From Roseateles_B sp041906185 (GTDB taxonomy: Bacteria > Pseudomonadota > Gammaproteobacteria > Burkholderiales > Burkholderiaceae_C): a stretch of 64,000 bases of DNA. The notes below the pieces were generated by a model. That model did not search any database, was not told where the DNA came from, and saw nothing but the letters and a program-made list of their open reading frames with translations. The stretch lies in assembly GCA_041906185.1 (NCBI GenBank), contig JAYRJQ010000004.1, forward strand, positions 193,354 through 257,353, in the 5' to 3' direction. Positions 54,906 to 61,742 of this stretch are shown here, one piece after another. The translations under genes and the position numbers were made by a program. The first letter of the stretch is position 1, and the number at the start of each line of letters is the position of its first letter.

Positions 54906-56297
54906 ATGGCCATTCACAAAATTGCCAGCACCAGGACCATCGATGTCCTGAAGCCTCACGTTCGCCGACTGAACGACGGCCTTGGCTTGCACATCCGCCA
55001 ATCTTCGACAAGACGAAAGACCTGGTACCAGGACTACGTGTTCCGAGGGAAGCGGAGTTCTATCTCCTTGGGCCACTACCCTGAGCTCGGACTGAGCGAA
55101 GCCCGCGAGAAGTCTGTGGAGGTCCGCCGGCTAGTCGCACAGGGCATTAACCCCGCCGTTGCGCGAAAGGAAGCCAAGCAGTTCAGCGTCGATCTGACGC
55201 ACCCGCAGGCATTCAAGACGATCGCTCAGCAGTGGTTCACCATCCAAGCGAAGGAGTGGTCACCTGGCCACGCCGAGAAGACCGCGGTGCGACTGGCTGC
55301 TCACGTCTATCCGGCGATTGGGAGCCGGGTGATTGGCACCGTGAAAACGAAAGAGGTGACGGCGCTTGTCGAAGCCCTTTGCGAGACCGGCACGATCGAC
55401 GCGGCAAAGCGCGTCCTGAGCATTTGCCGTCGTGTGTGCGATTTCGCTGTTGCCAAAGGCTTGGCTGCGAGCAACCCGTGCTACTTGGTCAAGGAGGTGA
55501 TTCCCAACAAGGCCACAGTCCACCATGCGGCCGTCACGACCCCGCTGGATCTGCAGAAGCTGTTGCACCGCATCTCCGGTTTGCGCGCGACCTTTGTCGT
55601 CAAGTGCGCGGTAAAGCTGTTCCTGCTCACCTTCCTGCGCTCAGCGGAACTGCGGCTGGCAAAGTGGAAGGAAGTCGACCTTGACGGCAAAGTGTGGGTG
55701 ATCCCTGCGACCCGCATGAAGAGTGATCCGGAACGCAAGGCGAATGACGGGCCTCACACCGTGCCCCTGTCATCGCAGGCCGTTGCGGTCCTGCGCGAGT
55801 TGAAGAAGGTCACTGGGCACTTGCAATACGTCTTTCCGGGCCAGGGCTTCAAGAACCCGACGATCTCCGGCAACACGATCAACTGTGCGCTTCGCCGGTC
55901 TGGCATCTCGACGAGTGAGGAGCAGAGCGCGCATGGCTTCCGGGCAACGGCCCGAACCATGGTGGTGGAGCAGTTGAAGTTCGAGGCGGACTGGGCCGAG
56001 CTGCAGCTCGACCATGTCGTAAAGGACGCCAACGGCGAGGCTTACAACCGCACCCAAATGCTGCCAGAGCGTGCCCTGATGATGCAGAAGTGGGCCGACT
56101 ATCTGGATTGGCTGCAGCAGCAAACCCCGAGTGCGTTGGCGCCGATTCATGGCGTTGCCGTGCCTGTGCACCTGTGCTGGACGAAGGACACGCCCCCGAG
56201 CATTCCGCTCGCCCCTGCTGGTGGGATACCGCTCCAGTGGATCCATACCGAATCCGTGGCGAATGCGTCGCTTGACGTCTGCGGAAGTCCCTCCTGA
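54906..56297 (+). CDS. int: P4-type tyrosine integrase (second of two)
   Basis: A 463-aa recombinase in tandem with the first and clearly related to it (shared LNDG-G-L, GHYPELGLSEAREK, HGFRATART and LDHVVKDANGEAYNR). The catalytic Arg is in FLRSAELRLAKW (a Ser replaces the usual Pro after Arg), and HGFR, His and Tyr are kept, so it is probably active. The C-terminal ~60 residues, rich in Pro, have no counterpart in the first copy. ATG 54906 follows ACTCC and begins AIHKIAST; the frame extends upstream without a credible start. It differs enough from the first to suggest a separate integration event or a pair with distinct sites, not a recent duplication. Confidence 0.93.
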   Translation: MAIHKIASTRTIDVLKPHVRRLNDGLGLHIRQSSTRRKTWYQDYVFRGKRSSISLGHYPELGLSEAREKSVEVRRLVAQGINPAVARKEAKQFSVDLTHPQAFKTIAQQWFTIQAKEWSPGHAEKTAVRLAAHVYPAIGSRVIGTVKTKEVTALVEALCETGTIDAAKRVLSICRRVCDFAVAKGLAASNPCYLVKEVIPNKATVHHAAVTTPLDLQKLLHRISGLRATFVVKCAVKLFLLTFLRSAELRLAKWKEVDLDGKVWVIPATRMKSDPERKANDGPHTVPLSSQAVAVLRELKKVTGHLQYVFPGQGFKNPTISGNTINCALRRSGISTSEEQSAHGFRATARTMVVEQLKFEADWAELQLDHVVKDANGEAYNRTQMLPERALMMQKWADYLDWLQQQTPSALAPIHGVAVPVHLCWTKDTPPSIPLAPAGGIPLQWIHTESVANASLDVCGSPS

Positions 56298-56355
56298 TTC
56301 ACGGGCGCGAGATCGCATTCGCACCACTCTTTCAATCGAAGCAGAAGAGATCAAG

Positions 56356-56760
56356 ATGATTATCCGCAAGTCTAAGCAGCAGTACGCCTTGTGCCGGTAC
56401 GGTGGCGTATCCGATGGCAAGAACATCGAAGTCCGAGTCGGCACCGTGCCCCTGGGTACGAAACCGGATTGCATCCCCGGCGCCATCGTCATGGACCTGA
56501 CGCCGCGCGAACTGAACGAGCTCAAGGATGTGCTCGTGCATGACCATCGCGAGCTGCTAGGTCAAAAGCTGGCGGCTGTCGAGGTCGATCTGAAGGAGAT
56601 CGTCGAAGCCGTGAAGGCAGGCGTTCTCGATGAACTGGCGATCACGAAGGCGTGTGTCGCTGCGAGGGAATTGATCAAGGCGCAGCCGAAGTCGAAATCG
56701 CGGATCGGCTCCGTGAATGAACCGACGGTGACGGATATCCCGTTGCCGTTGGGGCCGTGA
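56356..56760 (+). CDS. Hypothetical island protein
   Basis: A 134-aa protein of unknown function. The N-terminal half is beta-rich (YALCRYGGVSDGKNIEVRVGTVP), and the second half is helical (LTPRELNELKDVLVHDHREL, VEVDLKEIVEAVKAGVLDELAITKAC). The composition is Lys- and Val-rich and hydrophilic. It lies between the second integrase (58 bases before) and the oriT-like region, and is possibly part of the mobilization set. ATG 56356 was chosen; the frame opens upstream without conserved sequence. Confidence 0.65.
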   Translation: MIIRKSKQQYALCRYGGVSDGKNIEVRVGTVPLGTKPDCIPGAIVMDLTPRELNELKDVLVHDHRELLGQKLAAVEVDLKEIVEAVKAGVLDELAITKACVAARELIKAQPKSKSRIGSVNEPTVTDIPLPLGP

Positions 56761-56880
56761 TCTGTCGGATATGTCCTACGTGACGTGATCGTCGTGCTGG
56801 TCGACGCCGTCCGCCCATCACGAACTCGATCATTGCCTGGTCGATGACGTCGGCGTCTCGACTCCTTCCCAGCCAGCCTA

Positions 56881-56945
56881 CCCGTATACAGATTCGCTGC
56901 GCTCATCTGCATACGGGGCTGGCGAGGGGAGCGCAAGCGCCCCCC
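56881..56945. other. oriT-like hairpin region upstream of mobC
   Basis: Two structures sit 28-92 bases before mobC. The first is a 12-base inverted repeat, CCCGTATACAGA ... TCTGCATACGGG (56881-56917), with one mismatch and a 13-base loop. The second is GGGGAGCGC-AA-GCGCCCCCC (56926-56945), a GC hairpin with one mismatch. Inverted repeats right before the relaxosome genes are what one expects at an origin of transfer. The nick site cannot be assigned. Confidence 0.65.
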
Positions 56946-56972
56946 TTCGAACCCCTCCATCACGACCACGCC

Positions 56973-57368
56973 ATGTCTGCCCGTCGCACCGCTGACCCCC
57001 TCGTGCTCGTTCCGCTGCGCCTGCCGAAGTCGCTGATTGACGCGGCGCGAAACGAGGCCGAGGCCACGGGTGTCACGCTCAGCGATGCCGTCCGCGCGCG
57101 CATCGCCAGCAGCGCGGTGAAGCTGCTTGGCAAGCCTCGGGTTCGGCGACGTGTCGCGCTGCCGCCCGATCGCGTTCAGCGAGCCGATCCCGCCTTGGTC
57201 CGCCAGGTCGCGGCCATCGGCAGCAATCTGAATCAGATCGCGCGTGCGGCGAACATCTCTGCGCTGAATGGGGCGCCCATTCAGGTGATCCCGCTGCTCA
57301 CGCAACTGTGCGCCATCGAGCGCCAGCTCATCAGGCTCGCGATCCCGAGCGACGACAAGGTGCGCTGA
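56973..57368 (+). CDS. mobC: MobC/MbeC-like relaxosome accessory protein
   Basis: A 131-aa DNA-binding protein. The N-terminal part is of ribbon-helix-helix type (LVPLRLPKSLIDAARNEAEA, TLSDAVRARIA), and the middle contains the MobC signature GSNLNQIARAANI (83-95). It would bind oriT and help the relaxase. ATG 56973 is 28 bases after the hairpins. The relaxase starts 2 bases after its stop, so the two are coupled. Confidence 0.9.
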   Translation: MSARRTADPLVLVPLRLPKSLIDAARNEAEATGVTLSDAVRARIASSAVKLLGKPRVRRRVALPPDRVQRADPALVRQVAAIGSNLNQIARAANISALNGAPIQVIPLLTQLCAIERQLIRLAIPSDDKVR

Positions 57369-57369
57369 C

Positions 57370-58737
57370 ATGCACATCAAGTTTTTCCCGCACGGCACCG
57401 GCGATCCGCATCGTGCAGCGACCTATTTGTTGGCCACCCACGACCATGCCGGTCGACAACGAGGAGCCGTCAGCGTGCTGCGAGGCAACCCGCTGCTCGT
57501 GGCTGAAGTGGCCTCAAGGCTGACGACTGTGCACCGCTATACATCGGGAGTGATCAGCTGGGCGCGTGAGGATGACCCGTCCGACGCTGAGATTGGTGCG
57601 GTTATCGATGACTTTGAGCGCACCGCCTTTGCCGGTCTCGAAGCCGACCAGTACAGCTGGTCTGTCGTTCAGCACACCGACGAAGACGGTGGAAAGCATG
57701 TCCACGTCCTGGCCGCTCGCGTCGAACTTGGCTCCGGCAAGGCTCTCAACATCGCGCCACCCGGCTGGGAGAAGACGTTCGACCCTCTCCGGGATCATTG
57801 GAACCGAGCCAAGGGCTGGGCTCGTCCCGACGATCCGTCGCGAGCGCGGCCTTCGCAGCCGGGAAGAATGCGCCTGGCCAGTTCAGCGGCTATGCGAGAG
57901 CACGCAGCCATCGGTCGCGAGGCAGCGGACTTGGGCATCCATGTCAGTGATCTCACGGATTCATTGGCGGTTGAGCCTGACCCCAAGCGATGCATCACTG
58001 ACTGGTTGACTGAACAGATTCTTGCGGGTGCCATCAACAACCGCGAGGATCTCATCACTTCCCTGTCGAGCATAGGGGCGGTGACGCGCGTCGGCCAGGA
58101 GTATGTGTCTGTTCAGCCAGAGGGTCATCCGCGGCCGCTGCGCCTCAAAGGCGCCATCTTTGGAGCGGACTTCGATGCGGCTGCGGTTCGAAAGCAGGTC
58201 GCTACACCTGCCGATCTGAGGCTGACACGCGGAGCACCTGACCCACAAGCCGCCGAGCAGGAGCGCAGGAAGCTCGAGGCCGCCATCGGCCGACGTGCGG
58301 CCTACAACCGCGAGCGCTATCCACGCCCCACGCCGACGGACAAGCCTTCGCCGGTCCAAGTGCCCGAGGTCCAAGAGCCAATGCCGATTTCCAAGGGAGA
58401 GGATGCCGCATATGTCCGAGCTCGAAACCATGCTTTTGGGCGCATTGAGCGAGCTGTCGAGGCAGCACGAGCTGCAGTCCGAGGCTTCATCACGGCTTGT
58501 TCGGACGCTGTCCGATCGTCTGACCTCCTCGGCCGAGCAGGTGTCCTCGCTGAGCGATCGGGTGCGCTTGCTCAGCGATCAGGTGAGCGCATTGTCCGAG
58601 CGGGTGGTGCAGTTGAGCGAGCAAGTGGTGCTATTCAGCACGCTGGCCCTTCCGTCCGACGAGCCGCACGTAAAGAGCTGATACGCCCCGGCGGGGTCAG
58701 CAAACGTGCAGTGGATGACGAGACAGACCATTCGTGA
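57370..58737 (+). CDS. mobA: Relaxase, ColE1 MbeA-like
   Basis: A 455-aa DNA-nicking protein that would cut oriT and lead transfer. KFFPHGTGDPHRAATYLL near the N-terminus, VHRYTSGVISWARED, FERTAFAGLEADQYSW and the metal-binding set His102, His110 and His112 (QHTDEDGGKHVHV) match the ColE1-type family, but with three His where MbeA itself has His-Glu-Asn. The catalytic Tyr is probably Tyr19. LNIAPPGWEKTFDPLRDHWN follows. The last ~100 residues are low-complexity Ala/Arg/Ser sequence, partly because another gene is read in a second frame there. It follows mobC by 2 bases. Confidence 0.93.
   Translation: MHIKFFPHGTGDPHRAATYLLATHDHAGRQRGAVSVLRGNPLLVAEVASRLTTVHRYTSGVISWAREDDPSDAEIGAVIDDFERTAFAGLEADQYSWSVVQHTDEDGGKHVHVLAARVELGSGKALNIAPPGWEKTFDPLRDHWNRAKGWARPDDPSRARPSQPGRMRLASSAAMREHAAIGREAADLGIHVSDLTDSLAVEPDPKRCITDWLTEQILAGAINNREDLITSLSSIGAVTRVGQEYVSVQPEGHPRPLRLKGAIFGADFDAAAVRKQVATPADLRLTRGAPDPQAAEQERRKLEAAIGRRAAYNRERYPRPTPTDKPSPVQVPEVQEPMPISKGEDAAYVRARNHAFGRIERAVEAARAAVRGFITACSDAVRSSDLLGRAGVLAERSGALAQRSGERIVRAGGAVERASGAIQHAGPSVRRAARKELIRPGGVSKRAVDDETDHS
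58412..58681 (+). CDS. MbeD/MobD-like coiled-coil protein encoded inside the relaxase gene
   Basis: An 89-aa protein read in the +1 frame relative to the relaxase and wholly inside its 3' end. It begins SELETMLLGALSELSRQ, close to the MbeD start (TELE..LL.AL..L), and continues with heptads of Leu/Val (LSDRVRLLSDQVSALSERV). GGAGAGG lies 9-15 bases before its ATG. In ColE1, mbeB and mbeD lie in the same place inside mbeA, so the arrangement supports a real gene. Its job would be in mobilization; the exact one is not known. Confidence 0.72.
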   Translation: MSELETMLLGALSELSRQHELQSEASSRLVRTLSDRLTSSAEQVSSLSDRVRLLSDQVSALSERVVQLSEQVVLFSTLALPSDEPHVKS

Positions 58738-58941
58738 GCACCGTGGGCAGGCGAGCCAGGCCGAGCCGGTGTCTAGTCGCCAGCCTTCAGCACCGGGGTG
58801 AACTGGAATAGGCGAGGGGCGAAGTCGAAGGAACTGAGCGCGCCTCACGCAGGATTGGCATGGCCTTCATCGCAAAGCTTCGCACCGTGGCAAACCGACC
58901 GGCTCGCCATCGCGACGAGCCCACTTCATTTCGTGGCCCGG

Positions 58942-59520
58942 TCATGCCTTGGTCGCCTTGGTCAGCCGTTCAATGCGGGCGTTGGAGTCCGCGTACATCA
59001 CCACGGCGAGCTTGTTGAGCCAGGGCTGCAGGGCATCCAGATCGGCACCAGTGAGAAACCGCTGCTGCCCGCCGTGTTCGAGTGGCATTTGGCGCCACGC
59101 ATGGCTAGGGATGGCCGACCGGATCAACGTGGGAAGCTCATGCTCTGCCCACACCGCTCTGGGCTGGCCGGACGGCTCCACGCTAGCGTGCTGGAAGTGC
59201 TCAAGCTCCCTCATGAATGCCTCCGGCAGGTGACAGGCGCAGCACCTGGTAGTCGTTCGGCCATGATGCGATCGCGTCCTCGCGGGGCTGCCGCACATTG
59301 GGCAGGTGTGTTGCATTTTCCGAACCGCTTTCCGCGCGAAGCCCCACGCCACGGGGTCGCTGGCATACGCCGAGCCGTGCAGAGACAGCGCGACATCGTC
59401 GAACCAGAGGCCATCAAACGGTTTACCCGTAGTCTTTGTGTAGCTACGCGCGGCCCGCTTGGCGATCTGGCCCCAAGGTCCGGTGGCCTCTGGCAGCAGC
59501 AGGTCTTCCGTGATTCTCAT
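58942..59520 (-). CDS. Island protein with a putative zinc site, function unknown
   Basis: A 192-aa protein. Residues 70-100 hold a likely zinc site: CPMCG (Cys73, Cys76) and CCAC (Cys93, Cys94, Cys96), with nearby His85-His86. The rest is helical without recognised motifs (GLWFDDVALSLHG, ALQPWLNKLAVVMYADSNARIERL). It lies 16 bases after the AAA+ gene in the same direction, so the two are probably one operon and may act together. The 204-base gap downstream, to the end of the relaxase gene (58738-58941), shows nothing else. Confidence 0.7.
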   Translation of the reverse strand: MRITEDLLLPEATGPWGQIAKRAARSYTKTTGKPFDGLWFDDVALSLHGSAYASDPVAWGFARKAVRKMQHTCPMCGSPARTRSHHGRTTTRCCACHLPEAFMRELEHFQHASVEPSGQPRAVWAEHELPTLIRSAIPSHAWRQMPLEHGGQQRFLTGADLDALQPWLNKLAVVMYADSNARIERLTKATKA

Positions 59521-59536
59521 TTGCCCTCCATTGGCG

Positions 59537-60688
59537 TCAGACGAAGCCGACGCGACGTGCGTTGGGGTTGCGTCGCTGCTGGGCCGCGCGTGCGTACTCG
59601 ATGTCGGTAGCGTCGATGCATGCGCGCCGCTGCGACGCGGCATGGGCGGCGGCGGCTTCCAGCAGGCCGGCGACCTGGCGGGGCGTGCATGCCGTCAGCT
59701 TCTCGACCGCGCCCGGCTCAAGCTCATCGGGGAACACGGCCCCCCATGCTGATTGCAGCCGTCGGGTGCGGTACACACTGGCTGCGACGGCCTTCATCTG
59801 TTCGGGGCTGGGTTCGGGGATGACGAACTCCGTGAATCGCGAACGCAGGGCGCCCTCAACTTGCTCGGCGTCGTTGCAGGTTGCGAAGGCCATGAGGTGC
59901 GACGCGTCCATCTCCAGCTCGATGCACTCATCCCTGAAGTGGCGCGCGGAAGACGGCTCCAGCAGCGCGTACAGCGGCCCTGTCGGCGGGTAGTTGCCGG
60001 CACAAGCCTTGTCGATCTCGTCGAGCAGCAGCAGCCCGGATGCGGACGGTGACTGCAGCAGTTGCCACACGGCGCCAGGCCTTGCTGAGGACCATGACGA
60101 ATGCGAGCCCGACAGTACGAAGCCCGCGGTGGACGTCGCTAGATCGACGCGCCGGGTTGGCAGCCCCAGGCAGCGAGCGAGAGCCTCGCAGAATGCTGTC
60201 TTGCCGACCCCCGGACTGCCCGCCAGCAAAATGGGCGGCAGACTGAAGACGCGCCCCGGCGTGAGTTCGGCCAGCGCCGCACGCTGGCGCACCATCTCCA
60301 CCACCGCATCAAAGTGCGGGAACGAGCGGGCGAGGTCATTGATCTCGGCGGCGGAAGGAGGCGTCGCCAGTCGTCTGGTCGCGCCGAGTTTCTTCGCCTT
60401 CTTCAGCTCGGTCTCCAGCGCCTTCTCGTCCTTGCTTTTCAGCGAGGCCAGTCGCTCGGCCAGTGCGTCGCTGTCGAACAGCAGACACTGCCCCGGTTGA
60501 GCGACCAAGACGGGTTGATCGCTGCAGCTGCCCGTGCTGACCAAAAGCGGAGTCAGCACCCGCGAGTGCTTCGCGATGGCGTTGCGCAGCAGCGTGACCT
60601 GGGCGGCCAAATCTCGGTTGGCCGAATGTCCTCGGGGGCGTCGCATGGGGCCGGCGTCGCCTTGTGTGGCGTGGGCATACATCGACAT
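59537..60688 (-). CDS. Lon-like AAA+ ATPase without protease domain
   Basis: A 383-aa ATPase. The N-terminal ~130 residues are helical with a Lys-rich coil (SLKSKDEKALETELKKAKKL). The AAA+ core has Walker A AGSPGVGKT (156-164), a Lon-like VDLATSTAGFVLSGSHSSW segment, Walker B LLLLDEIDKA (219-228), sensor-1 Asn in ATCND (272) and the Arg-finger area LRSRF (282-286). It ends in a helical lid. The Lon Ser-Lys protease domain is absent, so it may be a chaperone or remodeller, like the stand-alone Lon-like AAA proteins found in mobile elements. Part of a leftward group with the zinc-site and LAGLIDADG genes. Confidence 0.88.
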   Translation of the reverse strand: MSMYAHATQGDAGPMRRPRGHSANRDLAAQVTLLRNAIAKHSRVLTPLLVSTGSCSDQPVLVAQPGQCLLFDSDALAERLASLKSKDEKALETELKKAKKLGATRRLATPPSAAEINDLARSFPHFDAVVEMVRQRAALAELTPGRVFSLPPILLAGSPGVGKTAFCEALARCLGLPTRRVDLATSTAGFVLSGSHSSWSSARPGAVWQLLQSPSASGLLLLDEIDKACAGNYPPTGPLYALLEPSSARHFRDECIELEMDASHLMAFATCNDAEQVEGALRSRFTEFVIPEPSPEQMKAVAASVYRTRRLQSAWGAVFPDELEPGAVEKLTACTPRQVAGLLEAAAAHAASQRRACIDATDIEYARAAQQRRNPNARRVGFV

Positions 60689-60697
60689 GCGTGCGCC

Positions 60698-61171
60698 TTA
60701 CTTCAGCCGTTGCAGCTTCTTGTAGTAAGACTCTCGTGCCTTCCACACCGACGCAGGCAAGCCGCCGCAGCCTGGGAGGACGCCCATGGCACAGCGTTGC
60801 CAGGCCTCGATGGCCACATCGGCTTCCACCGCTTTGCGGAACAAGTCCGGCTTCAGCAACTGCAGAACGCGGAGGGCATGAAGGCCGCCGTAGCGCAGGT
60901 CATACACCGGCTTGTTTTGCTGATTGGTGCGGCGCACAGTTACCAAGCACGACTTCAGACCGAGGATCTTCTGGAACCGCTTCACGGTTTCGATGCAGTT
61001 CTGCACCAGGCAGAGATTGAGCCGGTACGTCGGGTGAACGCGCCCCGGTTGTTGCTGCTTGGAGATCAGCACGCAGCCATCGCCGTCGAACAGCCCTGCG
61101 CACCAAGCGATATGGCGGGGATCGGCGTCGTAGTGGCCGAGCGGGGAGTGCCTCATCGCGGGAGTCATCAT
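60698..61171 (-). CDS. LAGLIDADG-type homing endonuclease-like protein
   Basis: A 157-aa protein with one LAGLIDADG motif, seen as AWCAGLFDGDGCVLI (residues 22-36); the second acidic residue is kept. Single-motif members act as homodimers. It is free-standing, not inside an intron or intein here. ATG 61171 or 61168 follows AAAGGA. It starts the leftward group and lies 9 bases before the AAA+ gene, so cotranscription is likely. Cutting activity and target are unknown; it may work as a regulator instead. Confidence 0.82.
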   Translation of the reverse strand: MMTPAMRHSPLGHYDADPRHIAWCAGLFDGDGCVLISKQQQPGRVHPTYRLNLCLVQNCIETVKRFQKILGLKSCLVTVRRTNQQNKPVYDLRYGGLHALRVLQLLKPDLFRKAVEADVAIEAWQRCAMGVLPGCGGLPASVWKARESYYKKLQRLK

Positions 61172-61194
61172 GTCCTTTCAGTTGCTTTGTTGCT

Positions 61195-61258
61195 GTCTGG
61201 CATAGTGCTAGACAAGTGCAGTATATGAAGGCGGTCGCGTTTTGTGTTGCCGTCTAGC
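61195..61258. promoter_or_regulatory. Candidate operators between the divergent LAGLIDADG and RHH genes
   Basis: The 140-base divergent region contains GTCTGGCA-TAG-TGCTAGAC (61195-61213), an inverted repeat with one mismatch, and a further GTCTAGC copy at 61252-61258. The RHH protein encoded next to it is the natural candidate to bind them. Promoter boxes are not clear. Confidence 0.5.
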
Positions 61259-61311
61259 GGTATGCTGTGCTCTGATGCGAAAAAGCTACAATGCGCATCA
61301 GGAGAACCGCA

Positions 61312-61560
61312 ATGACCAGAACGCAGCTAAACGTGCGCGTGAGCGATGTCCTCGAGAAGGCCATCGACGAGAAGCGCATCGAGCTCCGAGCGACGCTCGG
61401 CACCATCCCCACGCGCTCAGACGTGCTGCGTCTGGCGCTGGAGGCTTACCTGGGGATCGAGATGGGCCCGGAAGATGCGGACGGGCGATCGACGACTGGC
61501 CCGCAGTTGCGCAAGGCGTCGTCTGCCGCGGCCAAGGCCGCCAAGGGCAAGGCCAAGTAG
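61312..61560 (+). CDS. Ribbon-helix-helix transcriptional regulator
   Basis: An 82-aa protein whose first ~55 residues are a ribbon-helix-helix domain: TQLNVRVSDVLEKAIDEKR, then TIPTRSDVLRLALEAYLG. The tail is Ala/Lys-rich. AGGAGA lies 7-12 bases before ATG 61312. It is divergent from the LAGLIDADG gene and probably controls it and itself through the repeats between them. An antitoxin role is possible, but no clear toxin partner is seen. Confidence 0.85.
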   Translation: MTRTQLNVRVSDVLEKAIDEKRIELRATLGTIPTRSDVLRLALEAYLGIEMGPEDADGRSTTGPQLRKASSAAAKAAKGKAK

Positions 61561-61577
61561 CCAGCGGCAACGCCGGA

Positions 61578-61742
61578 ATGAGCCGGCACAGTGGGCATTG
61601 CACCCGCCGGAAGAGTCAGGACCGCCAGCGGCTGGCCCGCCGCCTGTCTCAGAAGGGCTATGCCAGGACTCGGCAACAGCCAGCGCCTGACGTACTCAGT
61701 CAGGGCCTTCGTGTGATCGGGCCGGCGCCCAGTCGCGGCTAG
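61578..61742 (+). CDS. Possible small Arg-rich ORF
   Basis: A 54-aa frame (starts SRHSGHCTRRKSQDRQRL) after the RHH gene, overlapping the convergent RT stop by 4 bases. There is no ribosome site and no recognised homologue. It may be spurious. Confidence 0.25.
   Translation: MSRHSGHCTRRKSQDRQRLARRLSQKGYARTRQQPAPDVLSQGLRVIGPAPSRG

Noticed and set aside
61578..61742. Toxin partner for the RHH protein
   Set aside because: The small Arg-rich frame has no ribosome site or toxin motif and overlaps the RT stop, so a toxin-antitoxin pair is not supported; kept only as a low-confidence ORF.
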